From the NCBI GenBank assembly GCA_965203575.1, contig OZ241894.1:1612001-1676000 (forward strand): a stretch of 64,000 nt of DNA, in the 5' to 3' direction. Position numbers and translations under genes: made by a program. Below the pieces are notes generated by a model. The model did no database searches. It saw nothing but the letters and a program-made list of their open reading frames with translations, and was not told the origin of the DNA. The stretch comes from Aldehydirespirator sp965203575 (GTDB lineage Bacteria; Actinomycetota; Acidimicrobiia; Acidimicrobiales; Aldehydirespiratoraceae). Positions within the stretch are counted from its first letter, which is position 1. Each line of letters starts with the position of its first letter. This document shows positions 56,025 through 63,497 of the stretch, one piece after another.

Positions 56025-58565
56025 ATGAACGAAGTGACAGGCGGAAACGGCGGAGCCGACTCCCCAGACCCCACGGGCCCTGCGACCGGAGACAGGCTGG
56101 GTGTGACCGTCGTCGAGATCCAGGAGGAGATGGAGAGCTCGTTCCTGGACTACGCCATGTCGGTGATCATCAGCCGGGCGCTGCCCGACGCCCGCGATGG
56201 TCTCAAGCCGGTGCACCGCCGGATCCTGTGGTCGATGTATGACCAGGGCTTCCGTGGAGACCGGGGTCATGTCAAGTGCGCCCGGGTGGTGGGTGACGTG
56301 ATGGCCCGCTTCCACCCCCATGGCGACGCAGCCATCTACGACGCCCTGGCCCGGATGGCCCAGCCGTTCTCGCTGCAACACCCCCTCATCGACTTTCACG
56401 GCAACTACGGCTCGCCCGAGGATCCACCGGCCGCGTCCCGCTACACCGAGTGCCGCCTCGATTCGCTGGCCATGTCGATGCTCGCCGACATCGGAGAGGA
56501 CACGGTCGACTTTGTCGACAACTATTCGGGGGACTTCACCGAGCCGGCCGTCCTTCCGGCCCGCCTGCCGAACCTCCTGGTGAACGGCAGCCAGGGGATC
56601 GCGGTGGGCATGGCCACCAACATCCCGCCCCACAACCTCGCCGAGGTGATCGACGCGGTCGTGCTGCTCCTGGAGGACCCCGACGCCGGCGTCGAGGACC
56701 TGATGGAGCGCGTGCACGGTCCGGACTTTCCCACCGGCGGGCAGATACTGGGCCGCAGCGGGTTCGAGTCCGCCTACCGGACCGGGCGCGGCTCGGTGAA
56801 GATGCGGGCCGACGTGGCGCTCGCCGAGATCGCGGGTCGCAATGCGCTCGTCGTGGAGGCCCTGCCCTACCAGGTGTCGGCCGGCACCGTCGCCCGCAAG
56901 ATCGCGGACCTGGTCAATGCCGGCGAGTTGGAGGGGATTGCCGACGTCAACGACGAATCCTCCGGCGATGACACCCGCTTCGTGATCAAGCTCAAGCGGG
57001 ACGCCAACCCGGAAGTGGTGCTGAACAACCTTTGGAAGCACACCCCGTTGCAGTCCAGCTTCGCCATGAATGTGGTGGCGCTGGTGGACGGAGTGCCTCG
57101 CACGCTCAGCCTGCGCGACGCGCTGGTCGCATACGTCGCGCATCAGATCGAAGTGGTGACCCGGCGGTCGGAGTTCCGTCTGGCCGCCGCCCGGTCCCGG
57201 CTCCACATCGTGGAAGGGCTGCTGCGCGCTCTGGATGCGATCGACGAGATCATCGCCACGATTCGCGCCAGCGAGAACACCGCTGCAGCCCGTATGTCCC
57301 TTATGGCCGAGCCCTACGAGTTCTCGGAAGAGCAGGCCAACCACATTCTCGAGATGGCCCTTTCCCGCCTGACTCGCCTGGGCCGAACCCAACTCGAGAC
57401 GGAGGCCGCCGAGAAGCGCACCTTGATTGCGGATCTGGAGGCATTGCTGGCCGACGAGCATCGCCTCCGGATGGCGATCCGCGACGAACTCAAGGAGATC
57501 TCCGAGAAGTTCGGGACCGGCCGCAGGTCGGTGCTCGAGATCGACCCGGGCGAGCTCGACATCGAGGACTTGATCGACGACGACGACCTGGTGTTCACCA
57601 TGTCGGCATCGGGCTACGTCAAGACGGTTCCCACCGACGAGTTCCGCCTGCAGGGCCGCGGCGGCCGCGGGGTGGCCGGCGCGAAGCTCAAGCAGGCCGA
57701 CAGCGTCATGCATCTGATCCACACCACGGCCCACTCCTACCTGTTGTTCTTCAGCAACCGGGGCCGGGTCTACCGGCTGAAGGCCCATGAGGTGCCGGTG
57801 GCCTCGCGCACCGCGCGGGGCACGTCGATCGTGAACCTGCTGTCACTGCAGGACGGAGAGCGGATCCAGGCCGTGATCGACACCCGCGACTACGAGACGA
57901 ATCGTTACCTGTTCTTTGCGACGGCTGACGGCCAGGTCAAACGGACTAAGCTGACCGCTTACGACTCGTCACGCAAGGCTGGCCTCATCGCCATTCAGTT
58001 GCGCGACGGCGACGAGCTTGTAGCGGTAGTGCCGACCGGCGGTGACGACGACATCTTGCTGTCGTCACGACTTGGCAGGACTCTGCGCTTTTCGCAGAGT
58101 CAAGTGCGGGAGAGGGGCAGGGCTACTTTTGGGGTCAGAGGGTTGAAGTTCAAGTACGACGATGATCGGATCGTTTCTTGTGCCTTGGCTCGTCCAGGCG
58201 CGACGCTCTTGCATGTCACAACACTTGGCTACGGGAAGCGCACTCCAGTAGACGATTTTAGATGCAAGGGACGCGCCGGATGGGGCGTTCGGGGCATCAG
58301 GCTCGCCGAGGACAAGGGCAGCGTGGTCGGAACGTTGGTTGTGGATCCCGATGACGAGGTTCTCGTCATCACTAGTAACGGAGTGGTGATCCGGATTGCC
58401 ATCTCCACTATTTCGGTCCAGAGCACAGCGGGCTCGGGTGTCAAGGTGATGACTCCCGACCCCGGCGACGAGGTGGTTGCCATTGCCCTCGTCGGCGACG
58501 ACATGAATGGCAATTCGAGCCAAGCTCCTCCCGAACAATCAACAGGCAAGCCTGACGCGCAATGA
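56025..58565 (+). CDS. gyrA: DNA gyrase subunit A
   Basis: 846 residues. Winged-helix and tower: MSVIISRALPDARDGLKPVHRRILWSM, and the active-site Tyr in AASRYTECRL. The quinolone-determining region reads FHPHGDAAIYDALARMAQ, with Ala102 at the E. coli Ser83 position, as in M. tuberculosis, and Asp106 at the Asp87 position. The GyrA box in the C-terminal pinwheel is QGRGGRG. ATG 21 nt after gyrB. Bases 57940-58420 are somewhat less GC-rich than the rest and include a 9-bp hairpin. The stop overlaps the next gene by 4 nt. Confidence 0.97.
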   Translation: MNEVTGGNGGADSPDPTGPATGDRLGVTVVEIQEEMESSFLDYAMSVIISRALPDARDGLKPVHRRILWSMYDQGFRGDRGHVKCARVVGDVMARFHPHGDAAIYDALARMAQPFSLQHPLIDFHGNYGSPEDPPAASRYTECRLDSLAMSMLADIGEDTVDFVDNYSGDFTEPAVLPARLPNLLVNGSQGIAVGMATNIPPHNLAEVIDAVVLLLEDPDAGVEDLMERVHGPDFPTGGQILGRSGFESAYRTGRGSVKMRADVALAEIAGRNALVVEALPYQVSAGTVARKIADLVNAGELEGIADVNDESSGDDTRFVIKLKRDANPEVVLNNLWKHTPLQSSFAMNVVALVDGVPRTLSLRDALVAYVAHQIEVVTRRSEFRLAAARSRLHIVEGLLRALDAIDEIIATIRASENTAAARMSLMAEPYEFSEEQANHILEMALSRLTRLGRTQLETEAAEKRTLIADLEALLADEHRLRMAIRDELKEISEKFGTGRRSVLEIDPGELDIEDLIDDDDLVFTMSASGYVKTVPTDEFRLQGRGGRGVAGAKLKQADSVMHLIHTTAHSYLLFFSNRGRVYRLKAHEVPVASRTARGTSIVNLLSLQDGERIQAVIDTRDYETNRYLFFATADGQVKRTKLTAYDSSRKAGLIAIQLRDGDELVAVVPTGGDDDILLSSRLGRTLRFSQSQVRERGRATFGVRGLKFKYDDDRIVSCALARPGATLLHVTTLGYGKRTPVDDFRCKGRAGWGVRGIRLAEDKGSVVGTLVVDPDDEVLVITSNGVVIRIAISTISVQSTAGSGVKVMTPDPGDEVVAIALVGDDMNGNSSQAPPEQSTGKPDAQ

Positions 58566-58933
58566 CGGCCCGGGCTAGGCCCGAGCCCCGGGACCGGGGG
58601 CAAGCCGCGCCCCTGATGGTCGTGATGCTGCTGGTGCTGACGGTGGCGGTTGCGGCGACCGTCGAGATCGGGCGGTTCCTGGACGAGAGCGCCCGAGCCC
58701 GGACTGCGGCCGACGCAGCGGCATTGGCCGGAGCGGCTGCCGGCCGCACCGAAGCGGCCGCCCTTGCGGCGGCCAATGGGGGGCTGCTGCTGTCCTACAC
58801 CGAACAGGAGGCGGATGGCGACTCCAATGCCATGCTCGTGACCGTTGCGGTTCAAGTGGGCCGAGCCAGCCAGACGGCCCGGGCCGAGCGCCTGGTCGAG
58901 TGGACTGCGCCCCCTGATGCGACGCCTAACTAG
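58562..58933 (+). CDS. TadE/TadG-like membrane-anchored protein
   Basis: 123 residues. RDRGQAAPLMVVMLLVLTVAVAATVEIGRFLDESARARTAADAAALAGAAAG fits the N-terminal pattern of TadE/G and Rv3654c-type pseudopilin-like proteins: a short basic head, one TM helix (about 17-37) and the ARTAADAAALAGA helix. No pilus genes are nearby. ATG overlaps the gyrA stop by 4 nt (ATGA), an unusual partner for gyrA. Function unknown. Confidence 0.72.
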   Translation: MTARARPEPRDRGQAAPLMVVMLLVLTVAVAATVEIGRFLDESARARTAADAAALAGAAAGRTEAAALAAANGGLLLSYTEQEADGDSNAMLVTVAVQVGRASQTARAERLVEWTAPPDATPN

Positions 58934-58966
58934 ACTGCGGCATCGTCGGAGGGGCCGTGGACAACT

Positions 58967-59641
58967 ATGAGCGAAGAGTCGACTTCCGGCGCCGGTGATC
59001 AGAACCACGATTCGTCGTCCGGTGACGTCCCGGCTCCGGGTTCCGCCGCAGATTCAAGTGCCGACGACGGCGCCCTGCTCGGTCCTCGCCCGAGGCCGAT
59101 GCCGCGCTCGGCCGTCGGCCGCGCCCTGAGAGCCCGGTCCAATCGACGCCTGCGCGCTCGCCGGGTCCGTCGTCTTGTGCGGCACGTCGAGCCCTGGTCG
59201 GTGCTGAAGGTCTCGCTGATCCTCTACTTCTGTGCCTGGGTGGTCATGCTGTTTGTGGGGGTGACGCTGTGGAACCTCGCGGTTAACTCCGGGCTGGTCG
59301 CCCGCATCGAGAACTTCGTGGTGGAGCTGTTCGCGTTGGAGTCGTTCCAGATCAACGCCGACCAGATCTTCCGGATTGCGGCCGTCGGCGGGCTGGTCCT
59401 GGTCCTGGCGGGCAGCGGGCTGACAGTGCTCGGTGCAGTGCTTTTCAACCTGATCAGCGATGTCACCGGGGGAGTGCGCCTGACTGTCATTGAGGAGGAG
59501 ACAGCCCGCCCGCGCTCGCGCCGAACCCGTCGGCGGGTTCTGGTGGCTGCACCGCCACCCAGCGCGGAACCGCCGGCCGAACCCCCGCCCACCACGACCG
59601 GTGGCACAAAGCCCGGTGGCACAAAAGAAGCCCGCGGCTAG
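58967..59641 (+). CDS. DUF3566 transmembrane protein
   Basis: 224 residues. The DUF3566 domain spans about 65-175: VRHVEPWSVLKVSLILYFCAWVVMLFVGVTLWN, then FALESFQINADQIFRIAAVGGLVLVLAGSGLTVLGAVLFNLISDVTGGVRLTVIEE, giving two TM helices. It is found after gyrA in most actinobacteria (Rv0007-like) and may be linked to cell division. N-terminal 60 residues are Ser/Asp-rich; the C-terminus is Pro/Thr-rich with a GGTKPGGTK repeat. ATG has GGAGGGG 12 nt upstream. Confidence 0.9.
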   Translation: MSEESTSGAGDQNHDSSSGDVPAPGSAADSSADDGALLGPRPRPMPRSAVGRALRARSNRRLRARRVRRLVRHVEPWSVLKVSLILYFCAWVVMLFVGVTLWNLAVNSGLVARIENFVVELFALESFQINADQIFRIAAVGGLVLVLAGSGLTVLGAVLFNLISDVTGGVRLTVIEEETARPRSRRTRRRVLVAAPPPSAEPPAEPPPTTTGGTKPGGTKEARG

Positions 59642-59656
59642 CGTGGAGCGCCGCTG

Positions 59657-59730
<74 letters not shown>

Positions 59731-59769
59731 CACTCCAGACCGACAGCCTGACACCGCCCGGAGGCCGTC

Positions 59770-59922
59770 TTGACCGCAGGATTCATCACCTTGATCCGCC
59801 GGACGTTCGTTGCCGTCATCGTCGGGATGGCGGTAGCCGCGGCCATCCGGGTACGCGGCCGCGGCGGCGTGCCTCCTCAAACAGGAGGCTGGCGCGAGCT
59901 GCGAGACGACGAGTTGGCGTGA
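59770..59922 (+). CDS. 50-residue single-helix membrane protein
   Basis: TTG start with GGAGG 5 nt upstream, 50 codons. It has one hydrophobic helix (TFVAVIVGMAVAAAIRV) after a short basic start, and a C-terminus GGWRELRDDELA. The stop overlaps the GTG of the next gene by 4 nt. Position after gyrA and tRNA-Ile recalls the tiny DLW-39-type actinobacterial proteins, but the sequence match is not convincing. Function unknown. Confidence 0.55.
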   Translation: MTAGFITLIRRTFVAVIVGMAVAAAIRVRGRGGVPPQTGGWRELRDDELA

Positions 59923-60947
59923 CGGCTTCCCACAACACCACAGGCGCGAGCGTGATTGTGTTCGGTGCGGGCGCAACCGGTGCTCGGATCGTTCGCATGC
60001 TTGCCGCCAGTACCCGCGTGGGCTCCGTTGAGGTGCGCGACACGGATCCGACGCGGTTGCAGGAACTCTCGAGTCCGTTCGACGACACCGTGGTCCTCGG
60101 CCAAGGCTCGGACGTGCCCGACTCCGCGGACATAGTGGTGGTGGCCACGGCCGCGGGCACGCAGGCCGCGGTGGCCCTGAGCGCGGTGAGAGCGGCCGCG
60201 GCGGTCGTCACGACCACCAACGAGATCATCGAGACCCGCGATCTGCTGACACTTGATCAGCAGGCCAGGCAGCATGGGGTGCCCTTGGTGGTGGGCGCCG
60301 GGTTCATGCCTGGTCTCACCTGCCTGCTGGCTCGCGCGGGCGCCGCGGAGTTCGACGCAGTCGACGAGATTCATGTCGCCAAGGTCGGCACGGGCGGCCC
60401 AGCATGCGCGCGCCAGCACCATCGTGCCCTGAGCAGCCTCGCCATCGACTGGAGGGATGGTCGCTGGACCCGCCGACCGGGCGGCTCGGGGCGGGAGTTG
60501 TGCTGGTTCCCCGATCCTGTGGCTGGACGGGACTGCTACCGGGGAGCGCTCCCGGATGCGCTGCTGCTGGTTCCGGCGTTCCCGGGCGTTGATCGGGTGA
60601 CGGCCCGGATGGCCGCCACCCGCCGTGATCGACTGACCGCGCCGTTGCCCATGATGCGTCGCCCTCATCCCGAAGGCGGGGTCGGCGCGGTGCGTGCCGA
60701 ACTGCGCGGCTGGCGTGATTCTGGTCGCCACGTGGTGGTGCTCGGCGCCCAGGCGCGCCCGGCAGAGGGCGCGGCCGTTGTTGCCGCCTCGACGGCCTTG
60801 CACCTAATCGATCACAGGCCGGCGCCCGGCGCGGCCGGGTTGGCCTCGATCCCTAGCCCTGATGGCCTGCTGAGGCAGGTAGCGGCTCGGGGACTGCGGC
60901 CCTGCAGGTTCGAAGGTTTCGCCCTGTCACGCGACGCCGCTATCTGA
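59919..60947 (+). CDS. NAD(P)-binding saccharopine-dehydrogenase-like protein
   Basis: 342 residues. N-terminal Rossmann motif VIVFGAGATGARIVRMLA (12-29), ADIVVVATAAGTQAAVALSAVRAAAAVVTTTNE and VPLVVGAGFMPGLTCLLARAGA match saccharopine-dehydrogenase-like reductases. The C-terminal half has no recognised motif. GTG overlaps the 50-residue gene by 4 nt; the 3' end overlaps the convergent phosphatase gene by 21 nt. Substrate unknown. Confidence 0.75.
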   Translation: MTASHNTTGASVIVFGAGATGARIVRMLAASTRVGSVEVRDTDPTRLQELSSPFDDTVVLGQGSDVPDSADIVVVATAAGTQAAVALSAVRAAAAVVTTTNEIIETRDLLTLDQQARQHGVPLVVGAGFMPGLTCLLARAGAAEFDAVDEIHVAKVGTGGPACARQHHRALSSLAIDWRDGRWTRRPGGSGRELCWFPDPVAGRDCYRGALPDALLLVPAFPGVDRVTARMAATRRDRLTAPLPMMRRPHPEGGVGAVRAELRGWRDSGRHVVVLGAQARPAEGAAVVAASTALHLIDHRPAPGAAGLASIPSPDGLLRQVAARGLRPCRFEGFALSRDAAI

Positions 60948-61700
60948 AGATCTGAAGCAGCCCAGCAGATCGTCGTGCAGGATTCCGTTGGTGGCCACCG
61001 CTGAGCCGCTGCGCCAGTCGTCTATGCCGGCCGTGTCCGAGAACCGGCCGCCGGCCTCGGCGATGATGACGGACATCGGGGCGACATCCCAGTCGAAGCA
61101 CTCAGGATCGACCATGGCCTCCGCCCGCCCGGTCGCCACGAGGGCGTAACCGTAGGCGTCACCCCAGGTTCGCACCCGAGCACCCCCGGCGCGAACCCTC
61201 TGCAGGGCGCTGTCCGGCCAGTAGGAAAGACCGCTCGTGCAGATGTAGGCCCCCTCGAAGCCGGAGCGGTCGCTGACCCGGCACGGACCGCCGTCCCAGT
61301 GGGCACCGCGGCCCCGTCCGGCCCAGATGCACTCGTCCAGGGCGGGCAGGAAGATGACACCCGCGGCCGGGCCCCGATCATCGATCAGGGCCAGCAGGGT
61401 GGCGAAGAGGGGGACGCCTTGAGTGAAGGCCTTGGTGCCGTCGATCGGATCGATCACCCAGGTGCGCCCGGTGCGGCCGGCCACCTCACCCTCCTCCTCC
61501 CCGCGGACCGTGTCGTCGGGATATGTCGCCAGGATCTCCGAGCGCAAGAACCGCTCGGCTGCGTAGTCGGCCTCGGTGACCGGCGATCCGTCGCTCTTGG
61601 CCGTCACCGACAGGCCTCGCGACCGGTACCAGTTCAGAGTGATGCGCCCGGCCCGCCGGGCCGTGGCCACCGCGAAGTCGACGAGGTCCTGCTCGATCAT
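60927..61700 (-). CDS. inositol-monophosphatase family phosphatase, histidinol-phosphatase (HisN)-like
   Basis: 257 residues. Metal-binding motifs: GEEEGE (the E-E motif), TWVIDPIDGTKAFTQGVPLFATLLAL, and the C-terminal CFDWDVAPMSVIIAEAGGRFSD. The DPIDGTKAF form is typical of HisN-type histidinol-phosphate phosphatases of actinobacteria, though inositol or PAP phosphatase activity is possible. No histidine genes are nearby. It is divergent from the next gene. Confidence 0.85.
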   Translation of the reverse strand: MIEQDLVDFAVATARRAGRITLNWYRSRGLSVTAKSDGSPVTEADYAAERFLRSEILATYPDDTVRGEEEGEVAGRTGRTWVIDPIDGTKAFTQGVPLFATLLALIDDRGPAAGVIFLPALDECIWAGRGRGAHWDGGPCRVSDRSGFEGAYICTSGLSYWPDSALQRVRAGGARVRTWGDAYGYALVATGRAEAMVDPECFDWDVAPMSVIIAEAGGRFSDTAGIDDWRSGSAVATNGILHDDLLGCFRSSDSGVA

Positions 61701-61752
61701 GTCCCCGCCTCGCCTCTTGGCCGTGATCGGTGGTGGTTATGATATATTTTGA

Positions 61753-61758
61753 TATTGT
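61753..61758 (+). promoter_or_regulatory. -10 element TATTGT in A/T-rich leaderless promoter
   Basis: TATTGT is exactly 7 nt before the ATG at 61766, within a roughly 30-nt A/T-rich patch (61738-61767) that stands out in this genome. A second hexamer, TATATT, lies at 61743-61748. Confidence 0.5.
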
Positions 61759-61765
61759 TCATTCT

Positions 61766-62140
61766 ATGTCAAGTAGTACTCAGCTATTTCAGGAGGCGGC
61801 CCTCAAGGCGCTGAGAGCCGAGAGATGCCACTCTGTGGCGGAGGTGCTCGATCGCCGACGAGTTGTCTTGGCTGAGCGCCACCGGCCCGTGGCAGTTCTG
61901 CACCACGAGGAGGTCTGGAGGGGACGGGCTGCCACCGCCAGCCGCATCAAGCTGTGCCGCGTCATCGGCGCGGCACTGTATTCCCTCGCTCTCGACCTGG
62001 CGACAGCCAGCCGGGCATTGCGCGGCGAAGCCTCCAGGCTCGAACAGGAGGCGGCCCGGTTGCGGTCCAGAGCCAGGGCTCTGGCCGATGACGAAGCCCG
62101 AGCCGCCATGAGAGCCGGTGGGATATTGTCGCGATCATGA
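61766..62140 (+). CDS. helical protein of unknown function coupled to FMN dehydrogenase
   Basis: 124 residues, Arg/Ala/Glu/Leu-rich, predicted almost entirely helical with a coiled-coil stretch SRALRGEASRLEQEAARLRSRARALADDEARAA (80-112) and LFQEAALKALRAERCHSVAEVLDRR near the start. No signal peptide or TM helix. ATG at 61766 fits a leaderless start; the frame is also open from 61730. The stop overlaps the FMN dehydrogenase start by 4 nt. I do not recognise the family. Confidence 0.6.
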   Translation: MSSSTQLFQEAALKALRAERCHSVAEVLDRRRVVLAERHRPVAVLHHEEVWRGRAATASRIKLCRVIGAALYSLALDLATASRALRGEASRLEQEAARLRSRARALADDEARAAMRAGGILSRS

Positions 62141-63360
62141 TTATCGACACGCTCAGATCGGTTCTGCGCTTCCGCCGGTTCGAGTTCAACGCGACGAAGC
62201 GGCGCCTCCAGAAGGCGGCCAGCATCGAGGATCTGCGTCGGATCGCCCGCCGCCGCCTTCCCGGCGGGGTGTTCGACTACATCGACGGGGGAGCCGAGGA
62301 CGAGGTCGCGATGGACCGCAACACGCGTGGCTTCCGGGAGCTCGAGTTCGTGCCTCGTGTCCTGCGCGACATGGGAAACGTGGACACCACCGGCACGATT
62401 CTCGGGCACGAGGTGCCCTTCCCGCTCATACTGGCACCGACGGGCTTCACCCGGGTGGCCCACCCGCCCGGCGAGTTGGCCGTGGCCCGGTCGGCGGAGC
62501 GAGCCGGGCTTCCCTATTCGCTGTCGACGATGGGCACGCGGTCGGTGGAGGAGGTGGCCGCGGTCAGCAGCGGCTCGAAGTGGTTCCAGGTGTACGTATG
62601 GCGCGACAAGGGCCTGCTCAAGGACATGATCCTGCGGGCCGCCGAGGCCGGCTTCGAAGTGCTGTGCATCACGGTGGATGCGGCCATGCTGGGCCGGCGC
62701 GAGCGCGATGTGCGCCGGGGGTTCACCCTGCCTCCCAAGATGGGACTGGACATCGTCGTGGAGGGCATGATCCGGCCCAGCTGGAGCCTGCGGTTCGCGT
62801 TCTCCGAGCCGATCGAGTTCGCCAATGTCGCCGGCAACACCGACATCGACGGATCGACCGCGGTGGATCTGGCCGCCTTCATGAACGAGCAGTTCGATCC
62901 CACGCTGTCGTGGGAGGACGTGGAGTGGATGCGCTCGCTGTGGGACGGGCCGGTGCTGATCAAGGGCGTCCAGAGCGTGGCCGACGCGGTGATAGCCCGC
63001 GATCGGGGGCTCGATGGCATCGTGCTGTCCAACCACGGCGGCCGCCAGCTCGACTCGGCCCCTTCCATCATCGAGCTCGTTCAACCGGTGGCGGAGGCGG
63101 TCGGCGGCGACCTCGACGTCGTCTGCGACGGCGGCGTCCGCCGGGGCGGCGACATCGTCAAGGCGCTGGCCCTGGGAGCGACGTCGTGCATGATCGGACG
63201 GCCCTACCTTTACGGGCTGGCCGCGGCGGGGGAAGAGGGTGTGGACTGGGTCATCGAGCACCTCCGCACCGGGATGGAGCGCGACATGGCGCTGTGCGGC
63301 GCGGCGAGCGTCGCCGAATTGACCCCGGACCTCGTCTACCGGGCTGAGATCGGGAGGTGA
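62137..63360 (+). CDS. FMN-dependent alpha-hydroxy-acid dehydrogenase (LldD-like)
   Basis: 407 residues of the glycolate oxidase/L-lactate dehydrogenase family. Seen: RRRLPGGVFDYIDGGAEDEVAMDRN, LAPTGFTRVAHPPGELAVARSAERAGLPYSLSTMGTRSVEEVA, FQVYVWRDKGL, ITVDAAMLGRRERDVRRGFTLPP, VLIKGV, and the catalytic His region IVLSNHGGRQLDSAPS, DVVCDGGVRRGGDIVKALALGATSCMIGRPYLYGLAAAGE. It oxidises an L-2-hydroxy acid such as lactate, mandelate or a 2-hydroxy fatty acid. ATG overlaps the upstream gene by 4 nt. Confidence 0.9.
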   Translation: MIIDTLRSVLRFRRFEFNATKRRLQKAASIEDLRRIARRRLPGGVFDYIDGGAEDEVAMDRNTRGFRELEFVPRVLRDMGNVDTTGTILGHEVPFPLILAPTGFTRVAHPPGELAVARSAERAGLPYSLSTMGTRSVEEVAAVSSGSKWFQVYVWRDKGLLKDMILRAAEAGFEVLCITVDAAMLGRRERDVRRGFTLPPKMGLDIVVEGMIRPSWSLRFAFSEPIEFANVAGNTDIDGSTAVDLAAFMNEQFDPTLSWEDVEWMRSLWDGPVLIKGVQSVADAVIARDRGLDGIVLSNHGGRQLDSAPSIIELVQPVAEAVGGDLDVVCDGGVRRGGDIVKALALGATSCMIGRPYLYGLAAAGEEGVDWVIEHLRTGMERDMALCGAASVAELTPDLVYRAEIGR

Positions 63361-63416
63361 GCCGTCCGCCCGGGGCGATTGCCTCCACCAGGACCAGAGA
63401 ATCCCTCCCATAGGGG

Positions 63417-63450
63417 TTAGACACACTCACATCATTGGTGTAGTGTCTAA
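63417..63450. promoter_or_regulatory. inverted-repeat operator upstream of aminotransferase gene
   Basis: TTAGACAC and GTGTCTAA form perfect 8-bp arms separated by 18 nt, 47 nt before the start codon. TAGTGT within the right arm (63441-63446) could be the -10 element, so a dimeric repressor bound here would block transcription. The regulator is unknown. Confidence 0.6.
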
Positions 63451-63497
63451 GCGCACCGGCCGGACACGGTCTGGATTCCGCGGTACAGGAGGATCGC

